Source: Rhodospirillales bacterium (lineage in GTDB: Bacteria > Pseudomonadota > Alphaproteobacteria > SP197). Taken from it: DNA of 64,000 nt. The stretch is taken from positions 1 to 64,000 of the forward strand of contig JACONG010000014.1 of the NCBI GenBank assembly GCA_014323865.1. The letters are read 5' to 3'. Shown here piece by piece: positions 1 through 10,453 of the stretch; position 1 is the stretch's first letter; each line of letters starts with the position of its first letter. The translations under genes were made by a program, and so were the position numbers. The notes beneath the pieces are model-generated. The model saw only the letters and a program-made list of their open reading frames with translations. It made no database searches and was not told where the DNA came from.

Positions 1-2
1 TC

Positions 3-260
3 CCCGACCTCGCGACCCAGCGTCGGATTGCCGGGTTTCTGGACCGGGAGACCGCAAGGCTGGACCTTCTGATGGCGAAGATCGACGCTTCCATCGACCT
101 TCTCAGGGAACGTCGCGCCGCCCTGATCACCGCCGCAGTCACGGGGCAGATCGACGTGCCGACCTCTGCCAAATCCGACACCCCCGGCACCCCCGACCAC
201 CCCCCGACGGACCCCCCGACGGACACCATGAACGCCCCTCAGGAGGAGACGAGCGCATGA
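3..260 (+). CDS. hsdS: HsdS, type I restriction specificity subunit (3' end only)
   Basis: This is the last 85 codons of a gene that begins before the window; the frame is open from base 3. The peptide has the usual end of a type I specificity subunit: a coiled-coil helix containing a LLRERRAALITAAVTGQIDV-type motif, which follows the second target-recognition domain. HsdS picks the DNA sequence methylated and cut by the HsdMSR complex. A Pro/Thr-rich tail of about 30 residues follows the motif. Its TGA overlaps the hsdR ATG (ATGA), so the two genes are translationally coupled. The call rests on this C-terminal motif and on hsdR lying next to it. Confidence 0.85.
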   Translation, partial: PDLATQRRIAGFLDRETARLDLLMAKIDASIDLLRERRAALITAAVTGQIDVPTSAKSDTPGTPDHPPTDPPTDTMNAPQEETSA

Positions 261-3200
261 CGGAGAAACCCCACACCACCGCCGACATTCATCGCGAGGC
301 GGTCTTCGAGGAACATATCGTCGCCCGCCTGACCGCCGATCAGGGATATATCGAACGCGCTCCGTCCCATTATGACGTCGCCCGTGCCCTCGATACCGGC
401 TTGCTGTTTCGCTTTCTGAAGGCCACGCAACCCGACGCATGGAAGGCGCTGGAAGCGCACTATCCCGCGCAGGCAGAGGCCGAGGTTCTGAAACGTCTCG
501 AAAAGGCGTGGAAGCGGAATCCGACCCATGTCGTGCTGCGCGAGGGCCTCAGACTGGTGCCGAATATCGAGCTCGGGCTCTGCTTCTTCAAACCCGCGTC
601 GAACCTGAACCCCGACCTGACCCGTCGCTACGAGGCGAACATCCTCTCCGTCATGCGGCAGGTGAGCTATTCGGCGAGGAACGGGAACACCATCGATCTC
701 GTGATCTTCGTCAACGGCATTCCGGTTGCCACCCTCGAAGTGAAGAACCTGCTGACGAACCAGAACGTCAGTCACGCCGAGAAGCAGTATCGGGAAGACC
801 GCTCCCCCGCCGGCGAACCGCTGCTGACCTTCAAACGCGGTGCCATCGCACATTTTGCGGTGGATCAGGACAACCTGTCCGTGACAACCCGTCTGAGAAA
901 CGGCAAGACGCGCTTCCTGCCCTTCAACCGCGGGCGCGATGGCGGGGCCGGAAACCCCGATATCCCCGGCGAGAACCGGGTTGCCTGGCTCTACAGCGAT
1001 CCGCCCGACGGCAAGGCGGTCTTCTCGCGCGATGTGCTGCTCGACCTGATCGGGCGCTTCGTTCGCCTCGAACGCCCGGACGGAAAAGACGGAAATGAGG
1101 CGCTGATCTTCCCCCGCTTCCAGCAGCTCGACGCCGTGCGCAAGGTTCTCGCCGACGCCCGATCAAGGGGCGCAGGACAAAACTACCTGATCCAGCACAG
1201 TGCCGGCTCCGGCAAGTCCGCCACCATCGCCTGGATCGCCCACGGCATCGTCAACCTGCACGACACGGACGACCGACCGCGCTTCGATACAGCAATCGTC
1301 GTGACCGATCGCCTGGTTCTGGACCGGCAGTTGCAGAACACCATCGGCGGCTTCGCCCGGACAGAAGGCGTGGTCAGGAAGATCGACGGCACATCCCGCG
1401 ATCTGAAAGCGGCGATCCTTGAGGGCGCGCGGATCATCGTCACGACGATCCAGAAGTTCGGCACCGAACACCTCGCCACCGTCTCGGGCCAGTCCGACAG
1501 GAACTTCGCGGTCATTATCGACGAGGCCCATTCCTCGCAATCGGGCAAGGCGGCACAGGCCATGAGCGGCGCGCTGACCCGCCAGACAACCGGTTCCGCC
1601 ACCGATTCCGCCACCGGTTCCGCCACCGATTCCGAGCATATCGAGGATATCGTTCTGGCCTTCCAGAAGGCGCGGGGACCGCAGAAGAACATCTCCTTCC
1701 TCGCCTTCACCGCAACACCCCGCAACGTCACACTGGAACGCTTCGGCCACCCCGGTTCCGACGGCAAACCCCACCCCTTCCACCTCTATTCCATGCGTCA
1801 GGCAATCGAGGAAGGCTTCATTCTGGACGTGCTCCGGAACTACACGACCTATGAGGCCTATTACCGGCTCGAAAAGACCATCGAGGACGATCCGGAGTTT
1901 CGCGGACGCAAGGCCGGGGCCCGTGTCGCCCGTTATGCCTCGCTGCACCCGACCGCCATCGAACGGAAGGTCGAGGTGATCGTCGAACACTTCCGTCGCC
2001 ACGTCGCCGGGGAACTCGACGGTCAGGCAAAGGCGATGATCGTGACCCGGTCTCGCGAACACGCCCTGCGCTACTGGCAAGGCCTGAACCGATACATCGC
2101 GGATAGGGAATACACCGACATCAGGGCCCTGGTCGCCTTCTCCGGCGATCTCGACGTCGACGGCCACACATGGACCGAGGCGAGCGCGAACGGCTTCGCC
2201 GCGACCGAACTGCCCCGCAGGTTCGACAGCGCGGAATACCAAATCCTTGTCGTCGCCGAGAAATACCAGACCGGGTTCGACCAGCCGAAACTCGTCGCCA
2301 TGTATGTCGACAAGGAACTCGCAGGCCTCCATGCGGTGCAGACACTCTCCCGCCTGAACCGCACCCGGCCGGGCAAGCAGAACACCTTCGTTCTCGACTT
2401 CTGCAACACGACCGAAGACATCAGGGAGGCCTTCGCGCCCTTCTTCGAGGCCACGGAGCTTGAGGACCGCACCGACCCCAACCAGCTCTACGACCTCGAA
2501 CAGCGCATTCACCATGCAACCTACATCGACAGGCGCGAGGTTGAACGCTTCGCCGACCGTTTCTTCTCCGGCAACCTCACCGAAGCGGATCGCCCGCCCC
2601 TCGAAGGCATCGTCCGCCTCGCGCGGGAGAGGTTCGTTCTTGACGAGGACGAGGCACAACAGGAAGAGTTCCGCCAGCTCTTGAGGAGTTTCCAGCGCTT
2701 CTATGCCTTCATCGCCCAGGTCGTCACGCTGAACGATTCGTCGCTGGAAAAACTTTTTGTCTATACATCCTGGCTCTCGCGCCTGCTGCCGTCCCGCAAT
2801 ATCCCTGCCGATATCTCTGTCACCGACGACATGCTGTCCCTCTCCGCCTTCAGACTGGAAGCGAAGGACGAGGGCGATGCCTCGCTGAACCCCGGCGAAA
2901 CCGCAACCCTGCAACCCATCGGCAAGTTCGGTGCCAACCCTCCCACAGAGGAGGAGAAAAGATCGCTCTCGGAGATCGTCGAGGCCTTCAACGAACGTTA
3001 TGGCACCAGCATTGGCGAAGAGGATTTTCTGGTGGTTTATCAGGTGGCGGACAGGACAAACGACGCCGAAATGAGGCAGATGATCGACAGGAACCCCGCC
3101 GATGTCGTGGAAAGCTTCTGGAACAGGGCCATGCGGAACAACCTGATCCAGACGATTATGCGGAACAACGAGCTCAACAATGCCCTGATGAGCGATGACG

Positions 3201-3994
3201 ACCTCATGGCAAAGGTGATCGCCCATTCGTTCCAGCGCGCCCTGCGCCAGGCCAGGGACGTCCGGCCCAATCCGGCCCAATCCGGCCCAATCCGGCTGAA
3301 TACCAATAAAAAACCCTGTAACCCGCAAAGAACGCATCATGGCACGCATTGCCGTCGGCGGCTTTCAGCACGAAACCAACACCTTCGCCTCGACCGAAGC
3401 CACCTTCGCCGATTTCGCCACCCACGACGCCTGGCCCGCCCTCACCCGCGGCCCCGCCCTCTTCGAAGCCGTCTCCGGCCTCAACCTCGGGTTGGAAGGG
3501 TTCATCCAGGCGGCCCTTGCCGACGGCCACGACCTGGTGCCCCTGCTGTGGGCCTCGGCAGAACCCTCTTCCTTCGTCACCGGGGATGCCTTCGAGCGCA
3601 TCACCGGCATGATGGCCGAGGACCTCCGGGCGAAGGGTCCGTTCGATGCCGTGTTTCTCGATCTGCATGGTGCCATGGTCGCGCAGCACTGCCAGGACGG
3701 CGAGGGCGAAACCCTCGGGCGCGTCCGAAAGATCGTCGGCCACGGCATACCGGTGGTGAACACGCTGGACCTGCACGCCAACATCACCGAACGCATGGTC
3801 GCCATGTCGTCGGCAATGACGATCTGTCGCACCTATCCCCATATCGACATGGAGGCCACGGGCGAGCGTTGTTATCGGCTTCTGATGCGCCTTGCTTGCG
3901 GCGAAACCCTGCACAAGGGCTTCGCCAGGGCGCCGTTTCTGGTTCCGCTCTCCGCCCAATGGACCGATGCCCGGCCCAACCGGGGCTTCTATGA
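257..3994 (+). CDS. hsdR: HsdR, type I restriction endonuclease R subunit, with read-through C-terminus
   Basis: DNA-translocating and cleaving subunit of a type I restriction system. An N-terminal PD-(D/E)xK nuclease is visible (D147, E161-V-K163), then a superfamily 2 motor with Walker A (A316-G-S-G-K320-S) and DEAH at 422-425. The start is set by the AGGAGGAG ribosome site at 241-248 and the ATGA overlap with hsdS. Family members are about 1000-1080 residues. Here the frame runs to 1245 because three 10-bp repeats at 3261-3290 carry it past the expected stop. The last 235 residues or so are Arg/Pro/His-rich and simply read the next gene in another frame, so they are probably not native. 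One repeat fewer would end the protein at 1010 residues, one more at 1020. A short S-A-T-D/G repeat sits near residues 445-460. Confidence 0.9.
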   Translation: MTEKPHTTADIHREAVFEEHIVARLTADQGYIERAPSHYDVARALDTGLLFRFLKATQPDAWKALEAHYPAQAEAEVLKRLEKAWKRNPTHVVLREGLRLVPNIELGLCFFKPASNLNPDLTRRYEANILSVMRQVSYSARNGNTIDLVIFVNGIPVATLEVKNLLTNQNVSHAEKQYREDRSPAGEPLLTFKRGAIAHFAVDQDNLSVTTRLRNGKTRFLPFNRGRDGGAGNPDIPGENRVAWLYSDPPDGKAVFSRDVLLDLIGRFVRLERPDGKDGNEALIFPRFQQLDAVRKVLADARSRGAGQNYLIQHSAGSGKSATIAWIAHGIVNLHDTDDRPRFDTAIVVTDRLVLDRQLQNTIGGFARTEGVVRKIDGTSRDLKAAILEGARIIVTTIQKFGTEHLATVSGQSDRNFAVIIDEAHSSQSGKAAQAMSGALTRQTTGSATDSATGSATDSEHIEDIVLAFQKARGPQKNISFLAFTATPRNVTLERFGHPGSDGKPHPFHLYSMRQAIEEGFILDVLRNYTTYEAYYRLEKTIEDDPEFRGRKAGARVARYASLHPTAIERKVEVIVEHFRRHVAGELDGQAKAMIVTRSREHALRYWQGLNRYIADREYTDIRALVAFSGDLDVDGHTWTEASANGFAATELPRRFDSAEYQILVVAEKYQTGFDQPKLVAMYVDKELAGLHAVQTLSRLNRTRPGKQNTFVLDFCNTTEDIREAFAPFFEATELEDRTDPNQLYDLEQRIHHATYIDRREVERFADRFFSGNLTEADRPPLEGIVRLARERFVLDEDEAQQEEFRQLLRSFQRFYAFIAQVVTLNDSSLEKLFVYTSWLSRLLPSRNIPADISVTDDMLSLSAFRLEAKDEGDASLNPGETATLQPIGKFGANPPTEEEKRSLSEIVEAFNERYGTSIGEEDFLVVYQVADRTNDAEMRQMIDRNPADVVESFWNRAMRNNLIQTIMRNNELNNALMSDDDLMAKVIAHSFQRALRQARDVRPNPAQSGPIRLNTNKKPCNPQRTHHGTHCRRRLSARNQHLRLDRSHLRRFRHPRRLARPHPRPRPLRSRLRPQPRVGRVHPGGPCRRPRPGAPAVGLGRTLFLRHRGCLRAHHRHDGRGPPGEGSVRCRVSRSAWCHGRAALPGRRGRNPRARPKDRRPRHTGGEHAGPARQHHRTHGRHVVGNDDLSHLSPYRHGGHGRALLSASDAPCLRRNPAQGLRQGAVSGSALRPMDRCPAQPGLL
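1589..1636 (+). repeat. In-frame 24-bp tandem repeat inside hsdR
   Basis: Two copies of a 24-bp unit, itself two related 12-bp halves, encode a Ser-Ala-Thr-Asp/Gly linker just after the DEAH motif. The length is a multiple of three, so copy changes would not break the frame. Confidence 0.8.
3261..3300 (+). repeat. 10-bp tandem repeat (tccggcccaa x3 plus one degenerate copy) at the hsdR 3' end
   Basis: Three perfect copies at 3261-3270, 3271-3280 and 3281-3290 are followed by tccggctgaa. Because the unit is 10 bp, each gain or loss shifts the hsdR frame. Removing one copy brings the TGA at 3297-3299 into frame; adding one brings the TAA at 3307-3309 into frame. Only the copy number seen here reads on into the next gene. 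Confidence 0.9.
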
Positions 3995-4856
3995 CCGCAT
4001 AGCGAACCAGGAGCGGGAAGGGCTTGCGAGCAGCGACCTGGCACTTGCCTTCCCGCTGGCCGACATTCCGGAGTGTGGGCCTGCCGCCGTGGCCTACGAT
4101 CCCGATCCCGAACGCGCGCGCGCGGCGGCGGGCGCGATCGGTGAGGCGTTCTGCGCCGCCGAGGGAGACTTCCGCAACACGCTGCTGACGCCCGACGACG
4201 CGGTGCGGCAGGCCATGGCGGAGCCGCGCGGGCCCGTTGTTCTGGCTGACGTCCAGGACAATCCCGGTGCCGGTGCCCGATCCGACACCGTCGGCGTGCT
4301 GGAGGCGCTGGTGCGCAACCATGCCGAACGGGCTGCGCTCGGCCTGCTGTGGGATCCGGACGTGGCGCGCGAAGCCCATGCGCAGGGTGAGGGGGCCGCG
4401 TTCGACGCCCTGCTGGGCGGCAAGTCCGGCCGGCCCGGCCAGACACCCTTCCCAGCCCGCTTCCATGTCGAACGCCTCGGCAACGGCGTGTTCGCTTGCA
4501 CAGGCGAGATGTATCGGGGCACCGTGACCGACCTCGGGCCGCTGGCACTGCTCTCGGTCGCGGACGCCGATTGCGATGTCAGGGTGGTTGTCTCAAGCCG
4601 TCGGTTCCAGAACCTCGACCGGGCCTGTTTCCGTCACATCGGTGTTGAACCCGCCGAACAGCACATCCTCGTCGTCAAGAGCACGGTGCATTTCCGCGCC
4701 GACTACGATCCCATTGCCGCGCGCACGATTCTGGTCGAGGCTCCGGGCGAGAACGCCTGTCGCCTGGTTGGGCTCGACTACCGCAATCTGCGTGAGGGCG
4801 TAAGGCTTGAGCCCTTGGGCCCGGAACACCGGCACCCCTCGGGCAGGAAGCCATGA
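3339..4856 (+). CDS. M81 family metallopeptidase (MlrC-like)
   Basis: A 505-residue protein of the MlrC family, named after the enzyme acting on linearised microcystin in sphingomonads; most homologues have unknown substrates. The family pattern is clear: GGFQHETNTF at 7-16, DLHGAMV at 108-114, DGEGE at 120-124 and DLHANI at 144-149, which supply the metal-binding His/Asp residues of the N-terminal domain, followed by the MlrC C-terminal domain. No signal peptide is seen, so it is probably cytoplasmic. The start ATG has no strong ribosome site. It begins just after hsdR and is overlapped in another frame by the hsdR read-through. It is more likely a chance neighbour of the restriction operon than part of it. 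Confidence 0.85.
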   Translation: MARIAVGGFQHETNTFASTEATFADFATHDAWPALTRGPALFEAVSGLNLGLEGFIQAALADGHDLVPLLWASAEPSSFVTGDAFERITGMMAEDLRAKGPFDAVFLDLHGAMVAQHCQDGEGETLGRVRKIVGHGIPVVNTLDLHANITERMVAMSSAMTICRTYPHIDMEATGERCYRLLMRLACGETLHKGFARAPFLVPLSAQWTDARPNRGFYDRIANQEREGLASSDLALAFPLADIPECGPAAVAYDPDPERARAAAGAIGEAFCAAEGDFRNTLLTPDDAVRQAMAEPRGPVVLADVQDNPGAGARSDTVGVLEALVRNHAERAALGLLWDPDVAREAHAQGEGAAFDALLGGKSGRPGQTPFPARFHVERLGNGVFACTGEMYRGTVTDLGPLALLSVADADCDVRVVVSSRRFQNLDRACFRHIGVEPAEQHILVVKSTVHFRADYDPIAARTILVEAPGENACRLVGLDYRNLREGVRLEPLGPEHRHPSGRKP

Positions 4857-5012
4857 GCAGGCGGGAGAATCTGACATCGCAAGCCGCTGCCGTGGTCCGG
4901 TGGCATCCTCGTGACACGGCCCGCCGTCGCCATTCCCGCCGCCCCCGCACTCTCGGCGCTGGCCCCCACCGGAACCCGGTCTTGCGGAACCCGGCGTCAA
5001 CCCGCTGCCCCA

Positions 5013-5038
5013 TACTGATGACCCTTACTGATGACCCG
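5013..5038. repeat. 13-bp tandem duplication between the M81 gene and msrB
   Basis: Unit tactgatgaccct occurs twice in a row; only the last base differs. Confidence 0.8.
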
Positions 5039-5044
5039 GACTGA

Positions 5045-5467
5045 CTATTCCGCCGCCTCGCTCCCGGCGGCTTCGTCCTCAAGACGCAAGGCCGCCGAGT
5101 TCATGCAGTAGCGCAGGCCGGTGGGCTGCGGCCCGTCGGGAAAGACATGGCCGAGATGGGCGTCGCAGCGTGCGCACAGCACCTCGGTGCGTGGCATGAA
5201 CAGGATGCTGCGGTCGGTCTCGGTCGCGACGGCCTCGTCGTCCACAGGCTGCCAGAAGCTCGGCCAGCCGGTGCCCGAGTCGAACTTCGTCGTCGAAGCG
5301 AACAGGGGCGCATTGCAGCAGATGCAACGGTAGGTGCCTGCCGTTTTGGCATCGTGATACTTGCCGGTGAAGGCGCGTTCGGTGCCCTTCTTGCGGGTGA
5401 TATGATACTGCTCGGGCGTCAGCTGTTCACGCCACGCCGCATCCGTCTTCACGACCTTGTCCGTCAT
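5045..5467 (-). CDS. msrB: Peptide-methionine (R)-S-oxide reductase
   Basis: Repairs methionine-R-sulfoxide in proteins using thioredoxin. The 140-residue length is typical of a stand-alone MsrB. Two CxxC zinc pairs are visible (C48/C51 and C98/C101), as are the GTGWPSFW segment and the catalytic Cys121 in R-Y-C-M-N-S. No signal peptide, so cytoplasmic. It ends in TAG and converges with the upstream M81 gene. An acidic/alanine-rich tail of about 12 residues follows the catalytic core. It appears to be transcribed alone. Confidence 0.95.
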   Translation of the reverse strand: MTDKVVKTDAAWREQLTPEQYHITRKKGTERAFTGKYHDAKTAGTYRCICCNAPLFASTTKFDSGTGWPSFWQPVDDEAVATETDRSILFMPRTEVLCARCDAHLGHVFPDGPQPTGLRYCMNSAALRLEDEAAGSEAAE

Positions 5468-5671
5468 CGAAACGCTCCGTTCGTTGCCCCCAGAATATGG
5501 TCCTCAGGATATGGTCTTGTCGGTCGCCCGGGGCAAGGCGGCACCAGGGTCGCGCGGGTGTTCTTCCCTTCGCCCGTCGGTCACGTTTCGGTCAGGTCAC
5601 CGAAAATGCGATCGCGGCAGGCGAACCGCTCGGCGGCCCGCGCCGGCATCGGTCTGCCCACCGACTGCGAG

Positions 5672-5706
5672 ACAAAAAAGAAAAGGACGCCGCAGACGCA
5701 GCGCCC
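5672..5706 (-). terminator. Rho-independent terminator of the binding-protein gene
   Basis: On the minus strand a 9-bp stem (GGGCGCTGC / GCGGCGTCC, two wobble pairs) with a 4-base loop is followed by TTTTCTTTTTT. It lies about 27 bases after the stop of the gene ending at 5733. Confidence 0.8.
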
Positions 5707-5732
5707 TTTCCCGAAAACGAGGGAAGTGAAAC

Positions 5733-7355
5733 TCAGGCGGTCGGATCCTGGAACCACCAGCGTTCCATCAGACGGGAGCCGTCCATGTTCCAGTTGCCGG
5801 CCACATGCGGGCCGTGCGCCAGGTTGGTCGAGGCCGCATCGACATTGTTGGCGTAGGCGAAGACCACCACGCCGCCCTCGGTCGAGACGATTTCCTGCAT
5901 TTCGCGATACATCTCGCGGCGCAGGCCCTCGTCGAGCTCGGCTCGGGCCTGAACCAGGAGTTCGTTGAAGCGGTCGTGCGACCATACCGTGTCGTTCCAC
6001 GGCGCATCCGCCGAGTAGGCCGTCGAGAACATCCAGTCCTCGGTCGGGCGCCCGCCCCAGTAGCAGGTGCACCAGGGCTTTTTATTCCAGACATCCGACC
6101 AGTAGCCGTCCGGCGTCTCGCGGACGACATTGATATCGATACCGGCAGGCGCAGCATGTTCCTTGTAGAGCACGGCCATGTCGACGGCACCGACGAAGGC
6201 GGCCTCCGAGGTCGAGAGATCGACCGAGAGGCTGTCGAGGCCCGACTGCTGCAGATACCACCTGGCCTTGTCGGGGTCGTAGGACGCGGCATCGATGTCG
6301 TCGGCGAAGAAGCGGTTGGCTGGCGTGATCGGCGAGTCCTGACCGGTAATACCGTGACCGCGCAGGATCTTGTCGACAATATCGTCACGGTCGATGGCAT
6401 ACTTCAGGGCCTGACGCACATTGTTGTCGTCGAACGGTGCCGTGTCGGTCCGCATCGGGGCCGTGTAGTGCAGCGTGCCCGTGGCTTCCACCAGGTTCAC
6501 CGACGGATGCTGGGCCAGCATATGCGCCGTCTTGGTGTCGACACGGTCGATCGCATCGACCTGGCCCGACATCAGCGCGTTCTGGCGCGCGGCGGGATCG
6601 GCAATGGTCGTCATCTCGACATCGTCGAACCAGGCATAGCCGTCCTTCCAGTAGTTCGGATGGCGCTTGAGGATCGCGCGCACACCGGGCTCGTACTCAA
6701 CCAGCATGTAGCTGCCGGCGCCTACGCCCGAGAGCGGATCGACGATCCTGCCCTCGGCCGTCGGCTGAATACCGAGGTGATAGTCGCTCATGATGTAAGG
6801 GAAGTCGGCGTTGCTCGCGTTGAGCGTGATCACCACCGTGTTGTCCCTGGCCCGGATGTCTTCGACCTGCTCCAACAGGCTCGAAATCGCCGAGACCGAG
6901 TCCTCGCCGCGGTGATAGTTCAGGCTGCCGACGATGTCCTCAGGGGTCACGTCCTTGCCGTTGTGGAAGGTCGGGCCCTTGCGAATCCTGAAGGTCCAGA
7001 CCTTGGCGTCCGGGCTGGCTTCCCACTCCTCGGCCAGTTCGGGCTCAAGCTGGTTCTGCTCGTCGACCGCGGTCAAGTAGTTGAACAGGCCGCCCATGCC
7101 CATGCCCGACGTGAAGCCGTTCTCATAGGTTGCGGGATCGAGCGAGTCGGTCGTCGAACCATGGCCGATACCCATGCGCAGCGTACCGCCGCGCTGCGGT
7201 TCGGCAGCCTTCGCCTCGTTGTGGCCTAGAACGGTCGGGCCCATGGCCGCCGCGGCGCCGGCCGCAGCCGCGCCACCGAGAACCGTACGGCGCGTTGCCC
7301 CGGGTTTATGGCTGTCGGGTTTACGGGTGTCGAATTTATGGATGTTGTCAGTCAC
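5733..7355 (-). CDS. ABC transporter substrate-binding protein, peptide/opine type (family 5)
   Basis: Periplasmic solute-binding protein of the DppA/OppA family, 540 residues. I chose the GTG at 7355 because GGGGAG lies 8 bases upstream; the longer open frame would start in repeat DNA. The N-terminus carries a twin-arginine-like signal (T-R-R-T-V-L-G-G, then an Ala-rich stretch ending A-K-A-A), so export by Tat is likely. The body has family features such as T-F-H-N-G-K-D-V-T-P and A-L-K-Y-A-I-D-R. No permease or ATPase genes adjoin it, so it is an orphan receptor whose ligand cannot be read from context. It is preceded by a promoter at 7483-7511 and a leader of about 120 nt made largely of short repeats, and followed by a terminator. 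Confidence 0.88.
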   Translation of the reverse strand: MTDNIHKFDTRKPDSHKPGATRRTVLGGAAAAGAAAAMGPTVLGHNEAKAAEPQRGGTLRMGIGHGSTTDSLDPATYENGFTSGMGMGGLFNYLTAVDEQNQLEPELAEEWEASPDAKVWTFRIRKGPTFHNGKDVTPEDIVGSLNYHRGEDSVSAISSLLEQVEDIRARDNTVVITLNASNADFPYIMSDYHLGIQPTAEGRIVDPLSGVGAGSYMLVEYEPGVRAILKRHPNYWKDGYAWFDDVEMTTIADPAARQNALMSGQVDAIDRVDTKTAHMLAQHPSVNLVEATGTLHYTAPMRTDTAPFDDNNVRQALKYAIDRDDIVDKILRGHGITGQDSPITPANRFFADDIDAASYDPDKARWYLQQSGLDSLSVDLSTSEAAFVGAVDMAVLYKEHAAPAGIDINVVRETPDGYWSDVWNKKPWCTCYWGGRPTEDWMFSTAYSADAPWNDTVWSHDRFNELLVQARAELDEGLRREMYREMQEIVSTEGGVVVFAYANNVDAASTNLAHGPHVAGNWNMDGSRLMERWWFQDPTA

Positions 7356-7374
7356 GTCGGTGTCTCCCCAAGAG

Positions 7375-7416
7375 GTGTTCCTGATTCGGTGTTCCTGATT
7401 CGGTGTTCTCGATTCC
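7375..7416. repeat. 14-bp tandem repeat in the leader of the binding-protein gene
   Basis: gtgttcctgattcg occurs twice exactly (7375-7388, 7389-7402) and a third time with three mismatches (7403-7416). Confidence 0.85.
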
Positions 7417-7437
7417 GGATGCGCGTTGGAAGGCGCA

Positions 7438-7465
7438 TGTCCGGTGTTTCGTGTCCGGTGTTTCG
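7438..7465. repeat. Second 14-bp tandem duplication in the same leader
   Basis: tgtccggtgtttcg occurs twice exactly, between the predicted promoter and the start codon of the binding-protein gene. Confidence 0.85.
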
Positions 7466-7482
7466 TTGCACCGGACCAATTT

Positions 7483-7511
7483 ATTGTAGCGATGATGCAC
7501 GAAACGGACAA
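7483..7511 (-). promoter_or_regulatory. Sigma-70-type promoter for the binding-protein gene
   Basis: Minus-strand TTGTCC (7511-7506), a 17-base spacer and TACAAT (7488-7483). Transcription would start near 7475, giving a leader of about 120 nt. Confidence 0.55.
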
Positions 7512-7610
7512 CGGAAACAACGGAATTCGACAAGCCTACGTCATGCCTCCCCGCTCCCGCTGTAAGTCCCGCTATGATGACAGGCAATTTGAGGTCGGGG
7601 AGTATCGCCC

Positions 7611-8118
7611 ATGCGTGAGGTCCGTGTCCAGTTTCCGCTCGAGGGCGGGTGCCAGTGTGGAACCTGCCGCTACGCGGTCCATCGGCCGCCGCTGACGTTG
7701 TACTGCTGCCACTGCACGGAATGTCAGGCGCAGACGTCCTCGGCCTTCGGCATGTCGATGCTGGTGCGGCGCAGGGATCTCGCGACCGACTGGGACCGGC
7801 TCGGGGTCTGGTCGCGGGGGACTGACAGCGGCAACCGGATAAACGGCCATTTCTGTCCGCAGTGCGGTCTGTCCGCAGTGCGGCGTTCGTCTGTTCCATG
7901 TCGGCGGGAATGATCCCGACATCGTGTCGATCAAGGCCGGCTCGCTCGACGACCGGCGCGTGCTCCAGCCGATTGGCCATATCTGGACCGGCAGTGCCCA
8001 ACCCTGGTTCCGCGCGCCGGACGATTCCGTGCTGTCTGCCGGTCAGCCCGACGATATGTCGGACTATATCGAGCGCTGGCGTAAGGTGACGGCGGACTGG
8101 TTCGTCGAAGCCGGTTGA
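7611..8118 (+). pseudogene. GFA-family (glutathione-dependent formaldehyde-activating-like) gene broken by a 16-bp tandem duplication
   Basis: The first part reads a normal GFA/CENP-V domain with its zinc cysteines: C-Q-C-G, C-H-C-T-E-C, then F-C-P-Q-C-G. Immediately after, the frame is lost and a stop appears at 7911-7913. The rest of the family sequence (V-S-I-K-A-G-S-L-D-D through the C-terminus) resumes in another frame to 8118. The break is at two adjacent copies of ctgtccgcagtgcgg (7853-7884). Deleting one 16-bp copy restores a single 163-codon frame. Start ATG at 7611 has GGGGAG upstream. GFA proteins bind zinc but few have a proven reaction. It could be a recent mutation, a reversible switch or an assembly error. 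Confidence 0.85.
7853..7884 (+). repeat. 16-bp tandem duplication causing the GFA frameshift
   Basis: Copies at 7853-7868 and 7869-7884 differ only at the last base. Sixteen is not a multiple of three, so the duplication shifts the frame. Confidence 0.9.
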
Positions 8119-8187
8119 TGCATCGCAGGAACGATCGTTCATCCCGCAAAAACCCGAAAAAACCCGGAAAGTCTCACCGGAACGAAA

Positions 8188-8215
8188 GGGGCCGCAGCGT
8201 CGCCACCGCGGCCCC
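8188..8215 (-). terminator. Likely terminator of groES-groEL
   Basis: Minus-strand stem GGGGCCGC / GCGGCCCC with a 12-base loop, followed by CTTTCGTT, 25 bases after the groEL stop. The T-run is weak. Confidence 0.55.
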
Positions 8216-8239
8216 CTCGTGACGTCTGACAGTCTGCGA

Positions 8240-10190
<1,951 letters not shown>

Positions 10191-10276
10191 TCTTCAACCT
10201 CCTGATTCTGGGGTGTTTCCTGTTTGAGATGCCGGATGTTTCCTGTTGGAGATGTTTTCCTGTCGGGACATCCGGG

Positions 10277-10303
10277 TTGGCACTCGTTTCGGGTGAGTGC
10301 TAC
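10277..10303 (-). promoter_or_regulatory. CIRCE operator for HrcA
   Basis: Inverted repeat TTGGCACTC-N9-GAGTGCTAC, one mismatch per arm from the consensus TTAGCACTC-N9-GAGTGCTAA. It sits about 90 bases upstream of groES. HrcA binds this site and represses the operon without heat stress; no hrcA gene lies in the window. Confidence 0.93.
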
Positions 10304-10386
10304 CGGCGATATGGTCGCGCTCCCTGACAGTTCAAGGGGAATCATACCCGAAAAGTTGATTCTGCCGGCGCGCGCCGCGGCGCCAT

Positions 10387-10417
10387 GACTCTCGACAGGA
10401 CAGGACTCTCGACAGGG
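10387..10417. repeat. 17-bp-period tandem duplication downstream of the his operon
   Basis: gactctcgacagg recurs with a period of 17 bases. Confidence 0.7.
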
Positions 10418-10453
10418 TTCGCCTCGGCGGCGCTGGCGTCCTGAGCGATCCGA

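Noticed and set aside
3261-3300. CRISPR-like array
   Set aside because: Units are adjacent without spacers and only 10 bp; no cas genes are in the window.
1163-3349. A 728-codon open frame on the minus strand opposite hsdR
   Set aside because: It is a shadow of hsdR in GC-rich DNA: no ribosome site, no recognisable domain, and hsdR has the motifs. The same applies to the long minus-strand frames opposite recQ, guaB and the Ppx gene.
4853-5044. 63-codon frame after the M81 gene with an ATGA overlap
   Set aside because: Arg/Pro-rich composition, no family, no ribosome site, and it runs into a tandem duplication; likely chance.
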